From an uncultured Chiayiivirga sp. (GTDB lineage Bacteria > Pseudomonadota > Gammaproteobacteria > Xanthomonadales > Xanthomonadaceae), in contig CAKSZJ010000014.1 in the NCBI GenBank assembly GCA_934525595.1, positions 24,563-88,562 on the forward strand: a DNA stretch of 64,000 nucleotides, read 5' to 3'. Position 1 is the stretch's first letter. Each line of letters begins with the position of its first letter. Shown piece by piece: positions 9,405 through 18,468 of the stretch. The translations under genes were made by a program, and so were the position numbers. The notes beneath the pieces are model-generated. The model was not told the DNA's origin. It was given only the letters and a program-made list of their open reading frames with translations, and did not search any database.

Positions 9405-12400
9405 CAGAGCACCGCCGAATTGAAGTCGAAGTCCAAGGAGCTGCTGGCCGACTGCACCAGGTTGCCCTGAATGTAGTCGATGCCCGACATCCAGAGTACC
9501 GCCGCGGTGCGCGTGTCTTCAACGCGCGGGGCAATGACGCCCAGCGCGCGCTCGTGCATCTGGTCGACGAGCCGGTTGAACACGCTGCGCTGCTCGCCGT
9601 CGCCCAGCCGGGCGATCATGTCCGGTGCGACCTTGACCAGATCCACCGGCAGCACGTGGAGCATGCCGTCCTGGTCTTCGCTGCCGCGATAGCGGCTCAG
9701 GCAGAAACGCACGCCGCGCACCACCAGATCGGTGCAGACCGCATGCACACGATCCAGGTTGAGGCCGATCTCATCGGCGTCGATCTCGATCACCAGAGAT
9801 TCCCCGAGCTGCCCGTGACCGGAAATCCGATCGGTCATCCAGGACACGTAGCCGCCCTCGCACAGGGCTTCCACCGACTGGTTGACGAACAGCGTCACGC
9901 TCCTGGCCATGGCCATGCGGTTGGCGATCACATCAAGTGCCCGCACCAGCACCCAGCGATCGAACTCCGGCATGCGGCCGACCTGGCGCACGACCGGAAG
10001 CAGCTTGCCGGCCGGTATCAGCCCACCCTCGGGCGCACGCAGGCGCAGCAGGGTCTGGTATTGCGCCTGCTCACCGCCCTGCAGCGCGACGATCGGCTGG
10101 AAATCCAGGTCCAGGCGCCCCGGCTGGAAGGGGTCGTCCAGCAGCGCGATGATCCGCGCCGGCAGTCCATGCTCCGGCGCGTCGGCGGGAGTCGTTGCAG
10201 GCGTGGCGAGGGGCGCGGGGGCGGGCGGCTGGGAGGCGCGCACCGATTCCCGCGAGGCGTGTTCGGCCGCGTTGAGCACGGCCGCGGCATCGGCATAGGG
10301 CAGGCGCAGATCCGCCGCACCCACCACCAGTTCGAGCTTGACGCTCTCCCTGGGCGTCTCGAATGCGTGCAGGCGGATGGCCTGGCGCAGCTGCTCTCCG
10401 TCGGCGCGCAGCTGCTCGACGTCGGCCGCGGCATCGAAGATCAGGAAGCAGCCGTCGCCGTAGCGGCTGGCCATGGCATCCAGTCCGAGCTGTCCGACGA
10501 TGAACTGCGCCACGTCCTCCAGAAGTTCTTCTGCCGTGGTCAGGCCGAGCCTCTGGCGCAGCTCGGGCACGTTCTCCACGCCCAGGAACATCACCCCGCC
10601 GCGGCGCCGCGCGGGCTCGGTCTCGACCAGTGCCTGCTCCAGGCGTTCGAGCATGGCGGCGCGGAAATGCAGACCGGTGCCGCTGTCGAACGGCGTGGGC
10701 CGGGCGACCTGCGCCGAGCGCCCGCGGATCGAGCGCGCGCGCCGCACGCGGTTGGTCACCGCCGCGATCAGGTGCTTGGGGCGGATCGGCTTGGACAGGA
10801 AATCGTCGCCGCCGGCGCTGAGCGCTTCGTAATGCTTGTCCTCGTCGCTCTCGCCGGACAGGAACACGATCGGGGTGTGCAGGAACTCGTCGCGTTCGCG
10901 GATCAGTGCCGTCAGTTCGGCGCCGTCGCAGTCGGGCATGTAAAGATCCATCAACACCAGATCCGGCTGGAAGCGCTGCATCGCCTCCATCACGCGCAGG
11001 CCGTCCGCCACCACTTCGGCCTCCATTCCGGCATTGCGCAGGATCGACTCGGCGAACAGGCCCTGGGCGTGGTCGTCTTCCACAATCAGGATGCGATAGC
11101 GATCGTCGGTGTCGACGCGCACCAGCTGCTCGATCCGCGCCAGCACGGCATCGGAAGTCGGCGTGCCGAACAGCAGCGCGTCCGCGCCGGCACGCCGCGC
11201 CGCGATGCGCGAGGTCATGGTGTCGGCACGGCACAGCACCATCAGGCGAATCGGACTGCTGGCCTTCTGCCGGGCGGTGCGCAGCACGCTGCCCACCTGT
11301 TCGAGGTCGGCTTCGAATTCGGCGTCGATGATCACGATGTCGGGCGTCAGCGCACCCAGCACCTCGGCCAGTTCCTCGGCAGTCTCCAGAAGCTCCAGGT
11401 CATAGCCCAGGGTTTCCAGGCGCTGGTCCAGCTCGATCGCCAGCTCGCTGCTCGCGGCCAGGTGATAGATACGCGTTCCGGCGCCGGACACCAGGGTGGG
11501 GCGCGACGCGTCGGCGTCCGCGGCAGGCGTCATCGATGGCGCAGGGCGCTGCGCAGGCGCCGGCCTGGGCGTGCGCGCCGCGCGCACGGGCGCGGGCGGT
11601 GGCGCAGGGGTGGTCGCCTCGGACGCAGACGACGGGCGGGGCGACGGCAGCGCACCGGCCGGCGGCGGAGCGCGGGTGGCCTCCCAGAAGGCATCCAGGG
11701 TTTTATCCTGCCCCGGCGCAGGCTCCGAGACCGGGCGCGTGACGCCCAGACCCCAGTCATAGTCGTCGGGCCGCTCCGGGCTGGCGGCGGCTTCGATGAA
11801 ATCGTCGGGCGGCTCGAACCCACTCGGCTCCGGTCCGGGCTCGGCGGCATAGTGGGGCGCGATGCGCTCGTGCACGATTTCGAGCTTCGAACCGCCGCCG
11901 CTGCCCGCATCGGCAAGCAGCATGCCTACGTCGATCTCGGCGAGGCCGAGGAGCTCGGCGTCACCGCCGCTCGGTTCCGCCTCCGGCTCGGACCATGACT
12001 GCGGTGGCGCATCATCGACCCAGCGCCGCCAGAAGCCCGCGGGAGGCACCTCGATGCGATCGTTCTCGCTGCGGCGAACCTCCAGGTCGGCAGGACGACC
12101 GTCACCCTGCCCGGACTCGAGCACCCCCAGCAGCGCCAGCAGGGCGCTGCGGGACTCGGCGTCGGGCGGGTCCGGCTGCTCCAGCGCGGCGCCGAGCGCA
12201 TCGGTCAGCGACAGCAGCGCAATGCAATCGGACTGCGGCTCCGAGAAGGACAGCTGATCCAGCAGCGCCATCAGGTCGCGGTGCAGCAGCCATACCGAGT
12301 TGATGTCCCACGCCCGCCCGCACAGATGCACGATGCGCGCGCGCACTTCACGAAGGCGTTGGGCGTAGTAGGCGGCAAACACGGGTGAGCGGAACGTCGT

Positions 12401-12427
12401 GTCTGTCGGATCAGCCTGCAAGTGCAT
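9404..12427 (-). CDS. Receiver - degenerate GGDEF - degenerate EAL signalling protein
   Basis: 1007 aa cytoplasmic protein. A helical N-terminal region (1-110) is followed by a long acidic and Pro-rich linker (110-315), a pseudo-receiver (318-435), a true receiver (443-560, Asp494 in LVLMDLYMPDCDG, Lys in SKPI), a GGDEF-like domain (580-730) whose signature is YGDGC, and an EAL-like domain (745-1005). In the EAL domain, the catalytic EAL position reads QTLLRL and the DDFG-type motif is replaced by LSRYRG, while FQPIVAL and YIQGNLV are kept. Both enzymes are predicted inactive. A FimX-like role, with the EAL domain binding but not cleaving c-di-GMP, is inferred. It is coupled to the downstream hybrid kinase. 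Confidence 0.85.
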   Translation of the reverse strand: MHLQADPTDTTFRSPVFAAYYAQRLREVRARIVHLCGRAWDINSVWLLHRDLMALLDQLSFSEPQSDCIALLSLTDALGAALEQPDPPDAESRSALLALLGVLESGQGDGRPADLEVRRSENDRIEVPPAGFWRRWVDDAPPQSWSEPEAEPSGGDAELLGLAEIDVGMLLADAGSGGGSKLEIVHERIAPHYAAEPGPEPSGFEPPDDFIEAAASPERPDDYDWGLGVTRPVSEPAPGQDKTLDAFWEATRAPPPAGALPSPRPSSASEATTPAPPPAPVRAARTPRPAPAQRPAPSMTPAADADASRPTLVSGAGTRIYHLAASSELAIELDQRLETLGYDLELLETAEELAEVLGALTPDIVIIDAEFEADLEQVGSVLRTARQKASSPIRLMVLCRADTMTSRIAARRAGADALLFGTPTSDAVLARIEQLVRVDTDDRYRILIVEDDHAQGLFAESILRNAGMEAEVVADGLRVMEAMQRFQPDLVLMDLYMPDCDGAELTALIRERDEFLHTPIVFLSGESDEDKHYEALSAGGDDFLSKPIRPKHLIAAVTNRVRRARSIRGRSAQVARPTPFDSGTGLHFRAAMLERLEQALVETEPARRRGGVMFLGVENVPELRQRLGLTTAEELLEDVAQFIVGQLGLDAMASRYGDGCFLIFDAAADVEQLRADGEQLRQAIRLHAFETPRESVKLELVVGAADLRLPYADAAAVLNAAEHASRESVRASQPPAPAPLATPATTPADAPEHGLPARIIALLDDPFQPGRLDLDFQPIVALQGGEQAQYQTLLRLRAPEGGLIPAGKLLPVVRQVGRMPEFDRWVLVRALDVIANRMAMARSVTLFVNQSVEALCEGGYVSWMTDRISGHGQLGESLVIEIDADEIGLNLDRVHAVCTDLVVRGVRFCLSRYRGSEDQDGMLHVLPVDLVKVAPDMIARLGDGEQRSVFNRLVDQMHERALGVIAPRVEDTRTAAVLWMSGIDYIQGNLVQSASSSLDFDFNSAVL

Positions 12428-12461
12428 AGTGCTGCGCGCTTTCTCCCCCGGGACGGAACGA

Positions 12462-12490
12462 CTATACCCGTGCGGGATTGTCGCTGTCAG
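12462..12490 (-). promoter_or_regulatory. Predicted sigma70 promoter of the EAL/hybrid-kinase operon
   Basis: On the minus strand CTGACA (12485-12490) and TATAGT (12462-12467) are separated by exactly 17 bases, a 5/6 match at each hexamer. Transcription would start near 12455, about 28 bases before the ATG at 12427. The promoter overlaps the last codons of the DUF4126 gene, so the signalling operon can be transcribed separately from that gene. Confidence 0.6.
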
Positions 12491-13070
12491 GCCGTCCCCG
12501 GCGGCCCCGCCAGCGCCAGACCCGGCGCGCCAGCCAGAACACCACCAGAGCTGCTCCGATCGTCAGGAGCAGAAGCAGGCCCAGGGCCAGCCAGGGGTGT
12601 GCAAAAACCAGCGCAAGCGTACCGAGCGCGAGCGTATCCTCGCCCACCGATGTGGCCACGTTGCTGATCGGCTCGGGCGAGGCGTTGAGCACCGCGCGGA
12701 CGCCGGACTTGAGCGAATGGCTCAGCAGCGCGGCGCTGCCCCCGGCCACCGCCCAGCCCAGCGACATCCCGCCATCCGGATCGGCCAGCGTGGCGCTGGC
12801 AAGGAACGCACCGGCCGGCACGCGCAGCACGGTCTGCAGCAGATCCCAGACCGAATCCACGCCGGGGATCTTGTCGGTGCCGAACTCGACCGCCGCCAGC
12901 AGGCCGGAGATGCCCAGCACCCACGGCGACTGGCACAGCGCCAGCGCGCCGGGCAGCTCGATCCATCCGAAAAAGCCGGCCAGGCCCAGCCCGAACACGG
13001 TCAGATAGGCGCGTATCCCGGCCAGCCAGGCCAGGGTGACGCCCAGCGCGAACACCTGTGCTTCGCTCAT
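12462..13070 (-). CDS. DUF4126-family integral membrane protein
   Basis: 202 aa membrane protein with four to five hydrophobic segments (about residues 5-35, 45-60, 105-125, 145-185) and a basic C-terminal tail. The segment EFGTDKIPGVDSVWD and the glycine-rich GGSAALLSHSLKSGVR are typical of DUF4126. The molecular function is unknown. It is separated from the downstream EAL/kinase operon by 34 bases, but a good promoter for that operon sits inside its 3' end. It is divergent from the DUF6776 gene. Confidence 0.8.
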   Translation of the reverse strand: MSEAQVFALGVTLAWLAGIRAYLTVFGLGLAGFFGWIELPGALALCQSPWVLGISGLLAAVEFGTDKIPGVDSVWDLLQTVLRVPAGAFLASATLADPDGGMSLGWAVAGGSAALLSHSLKSGVRAVLNASPEPISNVATSVGEDTLALGTLALVFAHPWLALGLLLLLTIGAALVVFWLARRVWRWRGRRGRPDSDNPARV

Positions 13071-13227
13071 CGCCGTCCTTGCTCCCGAGTGGACACCGTG
13101 TGCAGGACGCGCACCGCGCGCGTTCCGTGACCGGCCGAGTATAGGCGCAGCGCGGTTGACGTGCCGAACCCGCGGTGGCTAACTGGTCGACCGTTTTTCG
13201 CCGCGCCCTGATCCGCTCGCGTCGCCG

Positions 13228-13956
13228 ATGGCCTCCCGTCCCCAGCCCCGCCTGATCATCACAGAGAACCGCCCCGGCGGGCGAGTGCGCACGGCGCTGC
13301 TCGCCCTGGCCTGGCTGGCGACGACCGCCGCCGCTGCGTGGTCGGGTGCGCGCTGGGCCTCGCCTGACGCCGGCGCGCTGCGCACCGCGCTCCAATCCCT
13401 GGAGTCGGAACACGGCAAGGCGCTGCAGCGCATCGACCGCCTGACCCAGAAACTGACCACGCTGGAACGCTCCAGCCAGGTCGAGCGCGACGCCGCGCGC
13501 GCGCTGCAGGAAACCCTGGCCGAGCGCGACGCCGAGCTGGCCTCGCTGCGCAACGACGTCGCCTTCTTCGAACGCCTGGCCGGCAACACCGCCCAGCGCC
13601 AGCCGCTGGCAGTGCACAGCCTCTCGCTCGATCCCCTGGGGGACGGCGGCTGGCGCTACCTGCTCATCCTCACCCAGAACCTGAAGAAGGCGGCCATCAG
13701 CAAGGGCAGCTTCACCCTGCAGGTGGAAGGCTCGCAAGGCGGCGCGCTGCGCACTCTGGAGTGGAACGAGCTCGTCCAGAAACCCGATGCGGCGGCCCAG
13801 CCGTTCTCATTCAAGTATTTCCAGCAGATCGAAGGCAGCATCGCGCTGCCGGCGGACTTCCTGCCGCACCGCGTGCGGGTGAACGTCCGCTCCGACCAGG
13901 GTCAGACCGAACAGGTCGTACCCTGGCCCGACGCCTCTTCCTCCGGAGTGTCCTGA
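13228..13956 (+). CDS. DUF6776-type membrane-anchored coiled-coil protein
   Basis: 242 aa. One N-terminal transmembrane helix (about residues 20-42, ALLALAWLATTAAAA) is followed by a long coiled coil (55-115: repeated Leu, Glu and Arg heptads) and a beta-rich domain (125-235) containing WRYLLILTQNLKKA and FKYFQQIEGS. The arrangement matches a family of uncharacterised gammaproteobacterial proteins encoded immediately upstream of bactofilin, as here (3-base gap). A role in envelope or shape organisation together with bactofilin is inferred from context only. Confidence 0.75.
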   Translation: MASRPQPRLIITENRPGGRVRTALLALAWLATTAAAAWSGARWASPDAGALRTALQSLESEHGKALQRIDRLTQKLTTLERSSQVERDAARALQETLAERDAELASLRNDVAFFERLAGNTAQRQPLAVHSLSLDPLGDGGWRYLLILTQNLKKAAISKGSFTLQVEGSQGGALRTLEWNELVQKPDAAAQPFSFKYFQQIEGSIALPADFLPHRVRVNVRSDQGQTEQVVPWPDASSSGVS

Positions 13957-13959
13957 CCC

Positions 13960-14382
13960 ATGGTGTTTGGCGACAAGAAAAAGGCCGCGCGCGCGGTCGG
14001 CAGCGTGGAAACCCTGATCGGCTCGCAGGTCTGCATCCGCGGCGACCTCGAATTCAGCGGCGGCCTGTACGTGGACGGCGCGATCCACGGCGCGGTCACC
14101 GCGACGGCCAACGGCCCCGGCGCGGTCCTGACCCTGGCCGAAGCAGGCCGCATCGAGGGCGAGGTGCGCGCGCCGGTGGTCATCCTCAACGGCACCCTGG
14201 TCGGCGACGTGCACGCCAGCCAGCGCGTCGAGCTGGGATCGACCGCGCGCATCGAAGGCAACATCTACTATTCCGTGGTGGAAATGCTGGCCGGCGCCAC
14301 CGTGACCGGCCGCCTGATCCACGACGACGGCAAGCCGCGCCAGCTCACCGGTCCCGGAGCGGAAAACGATACTGCCACCTGA
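13960..14382 (+). CDS. Bactofilin family cytoskeletal protein
   Basis: 140 aa bactofilin (DUF583). The central beta-helix repeat region runs from [20 protein letters not shown] through [16 protein letters not shown], with Gly at regular turn positions; the flanks are short and disordered. Bactofilins self-assemble without nucleotide into filaments that localise cell-wall enzymes. It follows the DUF6776 membrane protein by 3 bases, which suggests co-translation and a membrane partner. erpA lies 55 bases downstream. Confidence 0.92.
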   Translation: MVFGDKKKAARAVGSVETLIGSQVCIRGDLEFSGGLYVDGAIHGAVTATANGPGAVLTLAEAGRIEGEVRAPVVILNGTLVGDVHASQRVELGSTARIEGNIYYSVVEMLAGATVTGRLIHDDGKPRQLTGPGAENDTAT

Positions 14383-14437
14383 CCAGGCGCGCCCCGCGCA
14401 CGGGATTTTCCCCGCGGGCTGCCCTATCCTTGGCGTC

Positions 14438-14815
14438 ATGCACACCCAGTCTCTTGCCCTGCCCGGCGCAGCACCCGCAGCCGCCCCGTCGCCGATCCGC
14501 TTCAGTGCCCAGGCGGCGGCCAAGGTCAGCGAGCTGATCCGTGAGGAGAGCAACGCCGATCTCAAGCTGCGCGTCTACATTTCCGGCGGCGGCTGCTCGG
14601 GCTTCCAGTACGGCTTCGAGTTCGATGAAGAGCAGGCCGAGGACGACATCGCGGTGGAGCGCGACGGCGCGATCCTGCTGGTCGATCCGCTCAGCCTGCA
14701 GTACCTGCACGGGGCCGAGGTGGACTACGCGGAAAGCCTGCAGGGCGCGCAGTTCGTGATCCGCAATCCGAACGCCAAGACCACCTGCGGCTGCGGCTCC
14801 TCGTTCTCGGCCTGA
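14438..14815 (+). CDS. erpA: A-type iron-sulfur cluster insertion protein ErpA
   Basis: 125 aa A-type carrier delivering Fe-S clusters to apoproteins, including isoprenoid-pathway enzymes. The three cluster cysteines are present: one in [13 protein letters not shown] and two in the C-terminal CGCGSSFS. The spacing and the motif [14 protein letters not shown] fit ErpA better than IscA or SufA. The N-terminus is about 10 residues longer than in E. coli. It is followed by nudC after 16 bases. Confidence 0.93.
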   Translation: MHTQSLALPGAAPAAAPSPIRFSAQAAAKVSELIREESNADLKLRVYISGGGCSGFQYGFEFDEEQAEDDIAVERDGAILLVDPLSLQYLHGAEVDYAESLQGAQFVIRNPNAKTTCGCGSSFSA

Positions 14816-14831
14816 GCGCGCGCGCCGCGCC

Positions 14832-15764
14832 GTGGATCGTTCCGAGGCCAGCCTGCGCAACTCCTTCGCCGGGCTGGCGCTGGATCGCGCCGAACTGACG
14901 CGCCTGTCGCCCGATGCCTTGCGCGCGCTCTGGCCGAATGCGCACGTGGCCATCGTGGATTTCGAAGGCCACTCGCCCGGTGACGACGTCGGCCCGCGCT
15001 GGCTGCGCGGCGCGGATCTTGGCGAGGCGGCGCTGAAGGCGGCCAGCTTCCTCGGACACAACCCCGGCCAACCCGCATGGTTTGCCCTGCCTGCCGAGTG
15101 CCTGCCTCCGCGGACGCTCCCCGACACTCCGCGCATCGGCCTGCGCCGCGCGGCGGCACAGTGGCCCCCGTTCCTCTCCGGCGTGTTCGCCTATGCCAAG
15201 GCCCTGCTGCTGTGGCAAAGCCGCGCGCGCCACTGCGGCGCCTGCGGCGCGGCCACCCAGCTGGTGCGCGCCGGCCACTGCGCCCGCTGCCGCAACCCCG
15301 AGTGCGCCCTGCAGCATTTTCCGCGCACCGACGCGGCCATCATCGTGCTGGTGTCTGACGGCGACCGCGCCCTGCTCGGGCGCCAGCGCAGCTGGCCGGA
15401 GCGACGCTGGTCCACCCTGGCCGGCTTCGTCGAACCGGGCGAATCGCTGGAAGACGCGGTGCGACGCGAGGTGGGCGAAGAGGTCGGCGTCACGCTCGAC
15501 CAGGTGCACTATCACTCCTCGCAGCCCTGGCCCTTCCCCGGCGCGCTGATGGTCGGCTTCCGCGCCACCGTCGATGATCCGACGATCCGCGTGGGCGACG
15601 AGCTGGAAGACGCACGTTGGTTCGCGGCCGGCGATCTCGTCGCCGCGATCCTGGCCGGCACGGTCGGCCTGCCGCCATCGATCTCGATCTCGCGCCGCCT
15701 GATCGAAGACTGGCTGGCGCAAACCCTCGGCGTGGCCGTACTGGAACGACTGCCCGTGGACTGA
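14832..15764 (+). CDS. nudC: NAD(H)/RNA-cap pyrophosphatase NudC
   Basis: 310 aa Nudix hydrolase that cleaves NADH and NAD-capped RNA. It has the zinc ribbon CGACG...CARCRNPEC (about residues 137-157), the Nudix box GFVEPGESLEDAVRREVGEE, and the diagnostic downstream SQPWPFPGALM. GTG at 14832 is used as the start because the N-terminal domain begins there and no better ATG exists upstream. It lies 16 bases after erpA and probably belongs to the same transcript. Confidence 0.93.
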   Translation: MDRSEASLRNSFAGLALDRAELTRLSPDALRALWPNAHVAIVDFEGHSPGDDVGPRWLRGADLGEAALKAASFLGHNPGQPAWFALPAECLPPRTLPDTPRIGLRRAAAQWPPFLSGVFAYAKALLLWQSRARHCGACGAATQLVRAGHCARCRNPECALQHFPRTDAAIIVLVSDGDRALLGRQRSWPERRWSTLAGFVEPGESLEDAVRREVGEEVGVTLDQVHYHSSQPWPFPGALMVGFRATVDDPTIRVGDELEDARWFAAGDLVAAILAGTVGLPPSISISRRLIEDWLAQTLGVAVLERLPVD

Positions 15765-15826
15765 GGCATCAGCGGCGCGCGCGCGTTTGGGCATAGAATT
15801 GCCGGGCACGCCCATCCGGAGCCTCC

Positions 15827-16744
15827 ATGTCCTCCACCTTGATCGCCGTGGTGCTGGCGCTGCTCCTCGGCCATTACGTCACCCCGCTCGCGCAGCTGCG
15901 CCGCTACGGCTGGTTTTCGCGCTGGGTGGCCTGGCTGGGCCGGCAGCTGGGCACGTCGTTCGCCTCACCCTTCGCGCTGCTCCTGGCCCTGGGCGTCCCG
16001 CTGGCGCTCGCGGCCTGGCTGCAGTACGCCCTGGACAGCCACGCCCTGGGCCTCTCGGGATTTGCCTTCGCCGTGCTCGTGCTGTGCTACTGCTGGGGTC
16101 CGCGCGATCTCGACCTGGACGTGGAAGCAATCGAGGAGGCGAGCGACGAGGCAGCGCGCGAGCGCGCGCTGCTGCAGCTGGGCGGCAGTGCCCGCCCGGT
16201 CAGCCCCGCAGACCCCGCCAGCCTGGTACAGGCCGTGTTTCTCGGGGCACGTCGACGCTGGTTCGGCGTGCTGCTGTGGTTCCTGCTGCTGGGCCCGTTC
16301 GGCGCACTTCTGTATCGATTGACCGAGCGCGGCGCCGAGGCCGAGGCCGGCGAGGCCCTGCCGCCTGCGCAGCGTGCCGCCTGGCAGCACCTGCTCGCAA
16401 TCCTCGACTGGCCGGTCGCCCAGCTGATGACGCTGGCACTCGCCATCGTCGGGCACTTCGACGCGGTCCATTCCGCCTGGCGCGATTGGCACGCCGCGCG
16501 GAGCGGACAGGGCTTCGACTTTTCCACCGGCTTCCTCGATGCCGCCGCACAGGTCAGCGTAGTCCAGGCCTTGCGCGACGCGGCCGCCGAGCGCGAAGTG
16601 GACGACATCGACGCCGACGGGACGCTGCCGGCTGATGCCCCGATACCGCTGCAGACCCTGCACGCGGCAATGACGCAGGTCTGGCGCATCCTGGTGGCCT
16701 GGGTCGTGGTACTGGCACTGTTCGTGCTGGCCGGCCATGTGTGA
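15827..16744 (+). CDS. ampE: AmpE-like inner membrane protein
   Basis: 305 aa protein with hydrophobic segments near residues 1-15, 45-65, 72-90, 145-165, 195-215 and 285-303. The segment YCWGPRDLDLDV and the C-terminal helix resemble AmpE, the CobD/CbiB-related membrane protein described as a modulator of beta-lactamase signalling. No ampD is adjacent, so a link to beta-lactamase is not supported here. A TAGAAT -10-like box lies at 15794-15799. nadE follows after 24 bases. Confidence 0.72.
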   Translation: MSSTLIAVVLALLLGHYVTPLAQLRRYGWFSRWVAWLGRQLGTSFASPFALLLALGVPLALAAWLQYALDSHALGLSGFAFAVLVLCYCWGPRDLDLDVEAIEEASDEAARERALLQLGGSARPVSPADPASLVQAVFLGARRRWFGVLLWFLLLGPFGALLYRLTERGAEAEAGEALPPAQRAAWQHLLAILDWPVAQLMTLALAIVGHFDAVHSAWRDWHAARSGQGFDFSTGFLDAAAQVSVVQALRDAAAEREVDDIDADGTLPADAPIPLQTLHAAMTQVWRILVAWVVVLALFVLAGHV

Positions 16745-16768
16745 GTCGCGCGCGGGCGCCTGCGGGGC

Positions 16769-18403
16769 ATGCGCATGAGCCGGCCGCTGCGGGTCGCGTT
16801 GGCGCAGTTCGATTTCCCGCTGGGCGAGGTGGCGAACAATACGCGCCGCATCGCCGCGATGATCGCCGAAGCGCGCGACGCGCTGCACGCCCAGCTCGTG
16901 GTCTTCCCCGGGCTGGCCCTGAGCGGCAGCCCTCCGCTGGATCTGCTGTCGCGACCGGCGTTCCTGGCCGAATGCGCACGTTCGATCCAGACGCTGGCCT
17001 CGCAGGTGCAGGGCATCACCGCCGTGGTCGGCTGGCCGTGCCAGACCGATGCCGGCGTGGTGATCGCGGCCAGCGTGCTGCACGAAGGCCGCATCATCGC
17101 CACCGCACACGCATGCAAGCGGCCTGACACGACCGAACGTGCGCCGCGACAGGATTTCCACGACGATCCGGATGCCCCCGCGTGTACGTTCGAAACCGCC
17201 GGCACCACCGTGGGCCTCGCCGTCGGCGATGACGGCGAAGGCACCTTGAATGCCCTCGCGGCGGCAGGCGCCACGCTGGGTCTGGTGGTGGCCGCAGAAC
17301 CGTTCGAGCACGGCGCCCTTGCGCAGAGCGCACAGCGCCTGTCCGCACACGCCGCCCGCTCGCACCTCGCGCTGGCACGATGCAACGCCGTGGGCGCGCA
17401 GGACGCATGGATCTTCCACGGCGCAGCCCAGCTCGCCGATGCCGACGGACATCTGCACCCGGCGGCCGAAGCCTTCAAGGACATCTTGCTGACCGCGGAC
17501 TTCGATCCGACCACTCAGCGCTTCGCACCGGCATCCTGGCCTGCCGAGCGCGACGCCTCGCGCCTGTCCCTGATCTGGCGCGCGCTGGTTGCCGGAATCC
17601 GCGGCTACGCGCGCAAGAACGGTTTCGGTGGTGCCCTGCTCGGCCTGTCCGGCGGACTGGATTCGGCGCTGGTACTGGCGCTCGCGGTGGACGCGCTCGG
17701 CGCGGAAAACGTCACCGCCGTGCGGTTGCCTTCGCGCTATACCAGCGCATTGTCCAACGACCTGGCGCAGGAGCAGGCCGAAGCGCTCGGGGTGCACCTG
17801 ATGACGCTGCCGATCGAGGCCACGGTGGCGTCCGCGTTGCAGACCCTGTCGCACGCCGCCGGAGAACCGCCCGGGCTCGTCGTGGAGAACCTGCAGAGCC
17901 GCGCCCGCGGACTTCTCCTGATGGGCCTGTCCAACGCCACCGGCATGCTGCTTCTTTCCACCGGCAACAAGAGCGAGGTGGCCGTGGGCTACTGCACCCT
18001 CTACGGCGATACCTGCGGCGGCTACGCGCCGCTCAAGGACCTGTACAAGACCGAGGCTTTCGCGCTTTCGCGCTGGCGCAACGCGCAGGGCGACGGCGTA
18101 CGGATCCCCGAAGGGGTCATTGCGCGCGCGCCCAGTGCCGAACTGCGCGAAGAGCAGCGCGACGAGGATTCGCTGCCGCCCTACGCGGTGCTGGACGCCC
18201 TGCTCGATCAGTACCTCGAACACAGGCTGTCGCACGCACAGCTGATCGAAGCCGGCTTCGATGCCGGGACGGTCCAGCGCGTGCTGCGGCTGGTGCGCGG
18301 TTCCGAATGGAAGCGCGCCCAGGGCGCACCCGGCCCGTGCCTGTCGCGCAGCGCCTTCGGCAGCACGCTGCACCTTCCCGTCACCTCGGGCTACGCGGGC
18401 TGA
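16769..18403 (+). CDS. nadE: NAD+ synthetase with a catalytically degenerate glutaminase domain
   Basis: 544 aa two-domain NadE of the glutamine-dependent type. The C-terminal synthetase domain (from about 265) is intact: P-loop SGGLDS at 294-299, TGNKSE and GYAPLKDLYKTE. The N-terminal nitrilase-like domain (1-250) has lost its triad. The Glu position in the family motif FPELALSG is Gly48 (FPGLALSG), the Cys position of ICED is Gly153 (AVGDD), and the LPNY...DE lysine loop is not recognisable (a Lys117 remains nearby). Each of the two Gly codons is one substitution from the expected residue. The enzyme should still adenylate deamido-NAD but probably uses free ammonia. Convergent with bamD. 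Confidence 0.9.
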   Translation: MRMSRPLRVALAQFDFPLGEVANNTRRIAAMIAEARDALHAQLVVFPGLALSGSPPLDLLSRPAFLAECARSIQTLASQVQGITAVVGWPCQTDAGVVIAASVLHEGRIIATAHACKRPDTTERAPRQDFHDDPDAPACTFETAGTTVGLAVGDDGEGTLNALAAAGATLGLVVAAEPFEHGALAQSAQRLSAHAARSHLALARCNAVGAQDAWIFHGAAQLADADGHLHPAAEAFKDILLTADFDPTTQRFAPASWPAERDASRLSLIWRALVAGIRGYARKNGFGGALLGLSGGLDSALVLALAVDALGAENVTAVRLPSRYTSALSNDLAQEQAEALGVHLMTLPIEATVASALQTLSHAAGEPPGLVVENLQSRARGLLLMGLSNATGMLLLSTGNKSEVAVGYCTLYGDTCGGYAPLKDLYKTEAFALSRWRNAQGDGVRIPEGVIARAPSAELREEQRDEDSLPPYAVLDALLDQYLEHRLSHAQLIEAGFDAGTVQRVLRLVRGSEWKRAQGAPGPCLSRSAFGSTLHLPVTSGYAG

Positions 18404-18468
18404 AGAAAGCCCGCCCGTGCCCTGAATACGCCGCACGGGACGCGCCCGGCGGCGCGCAGTCACAGCCC

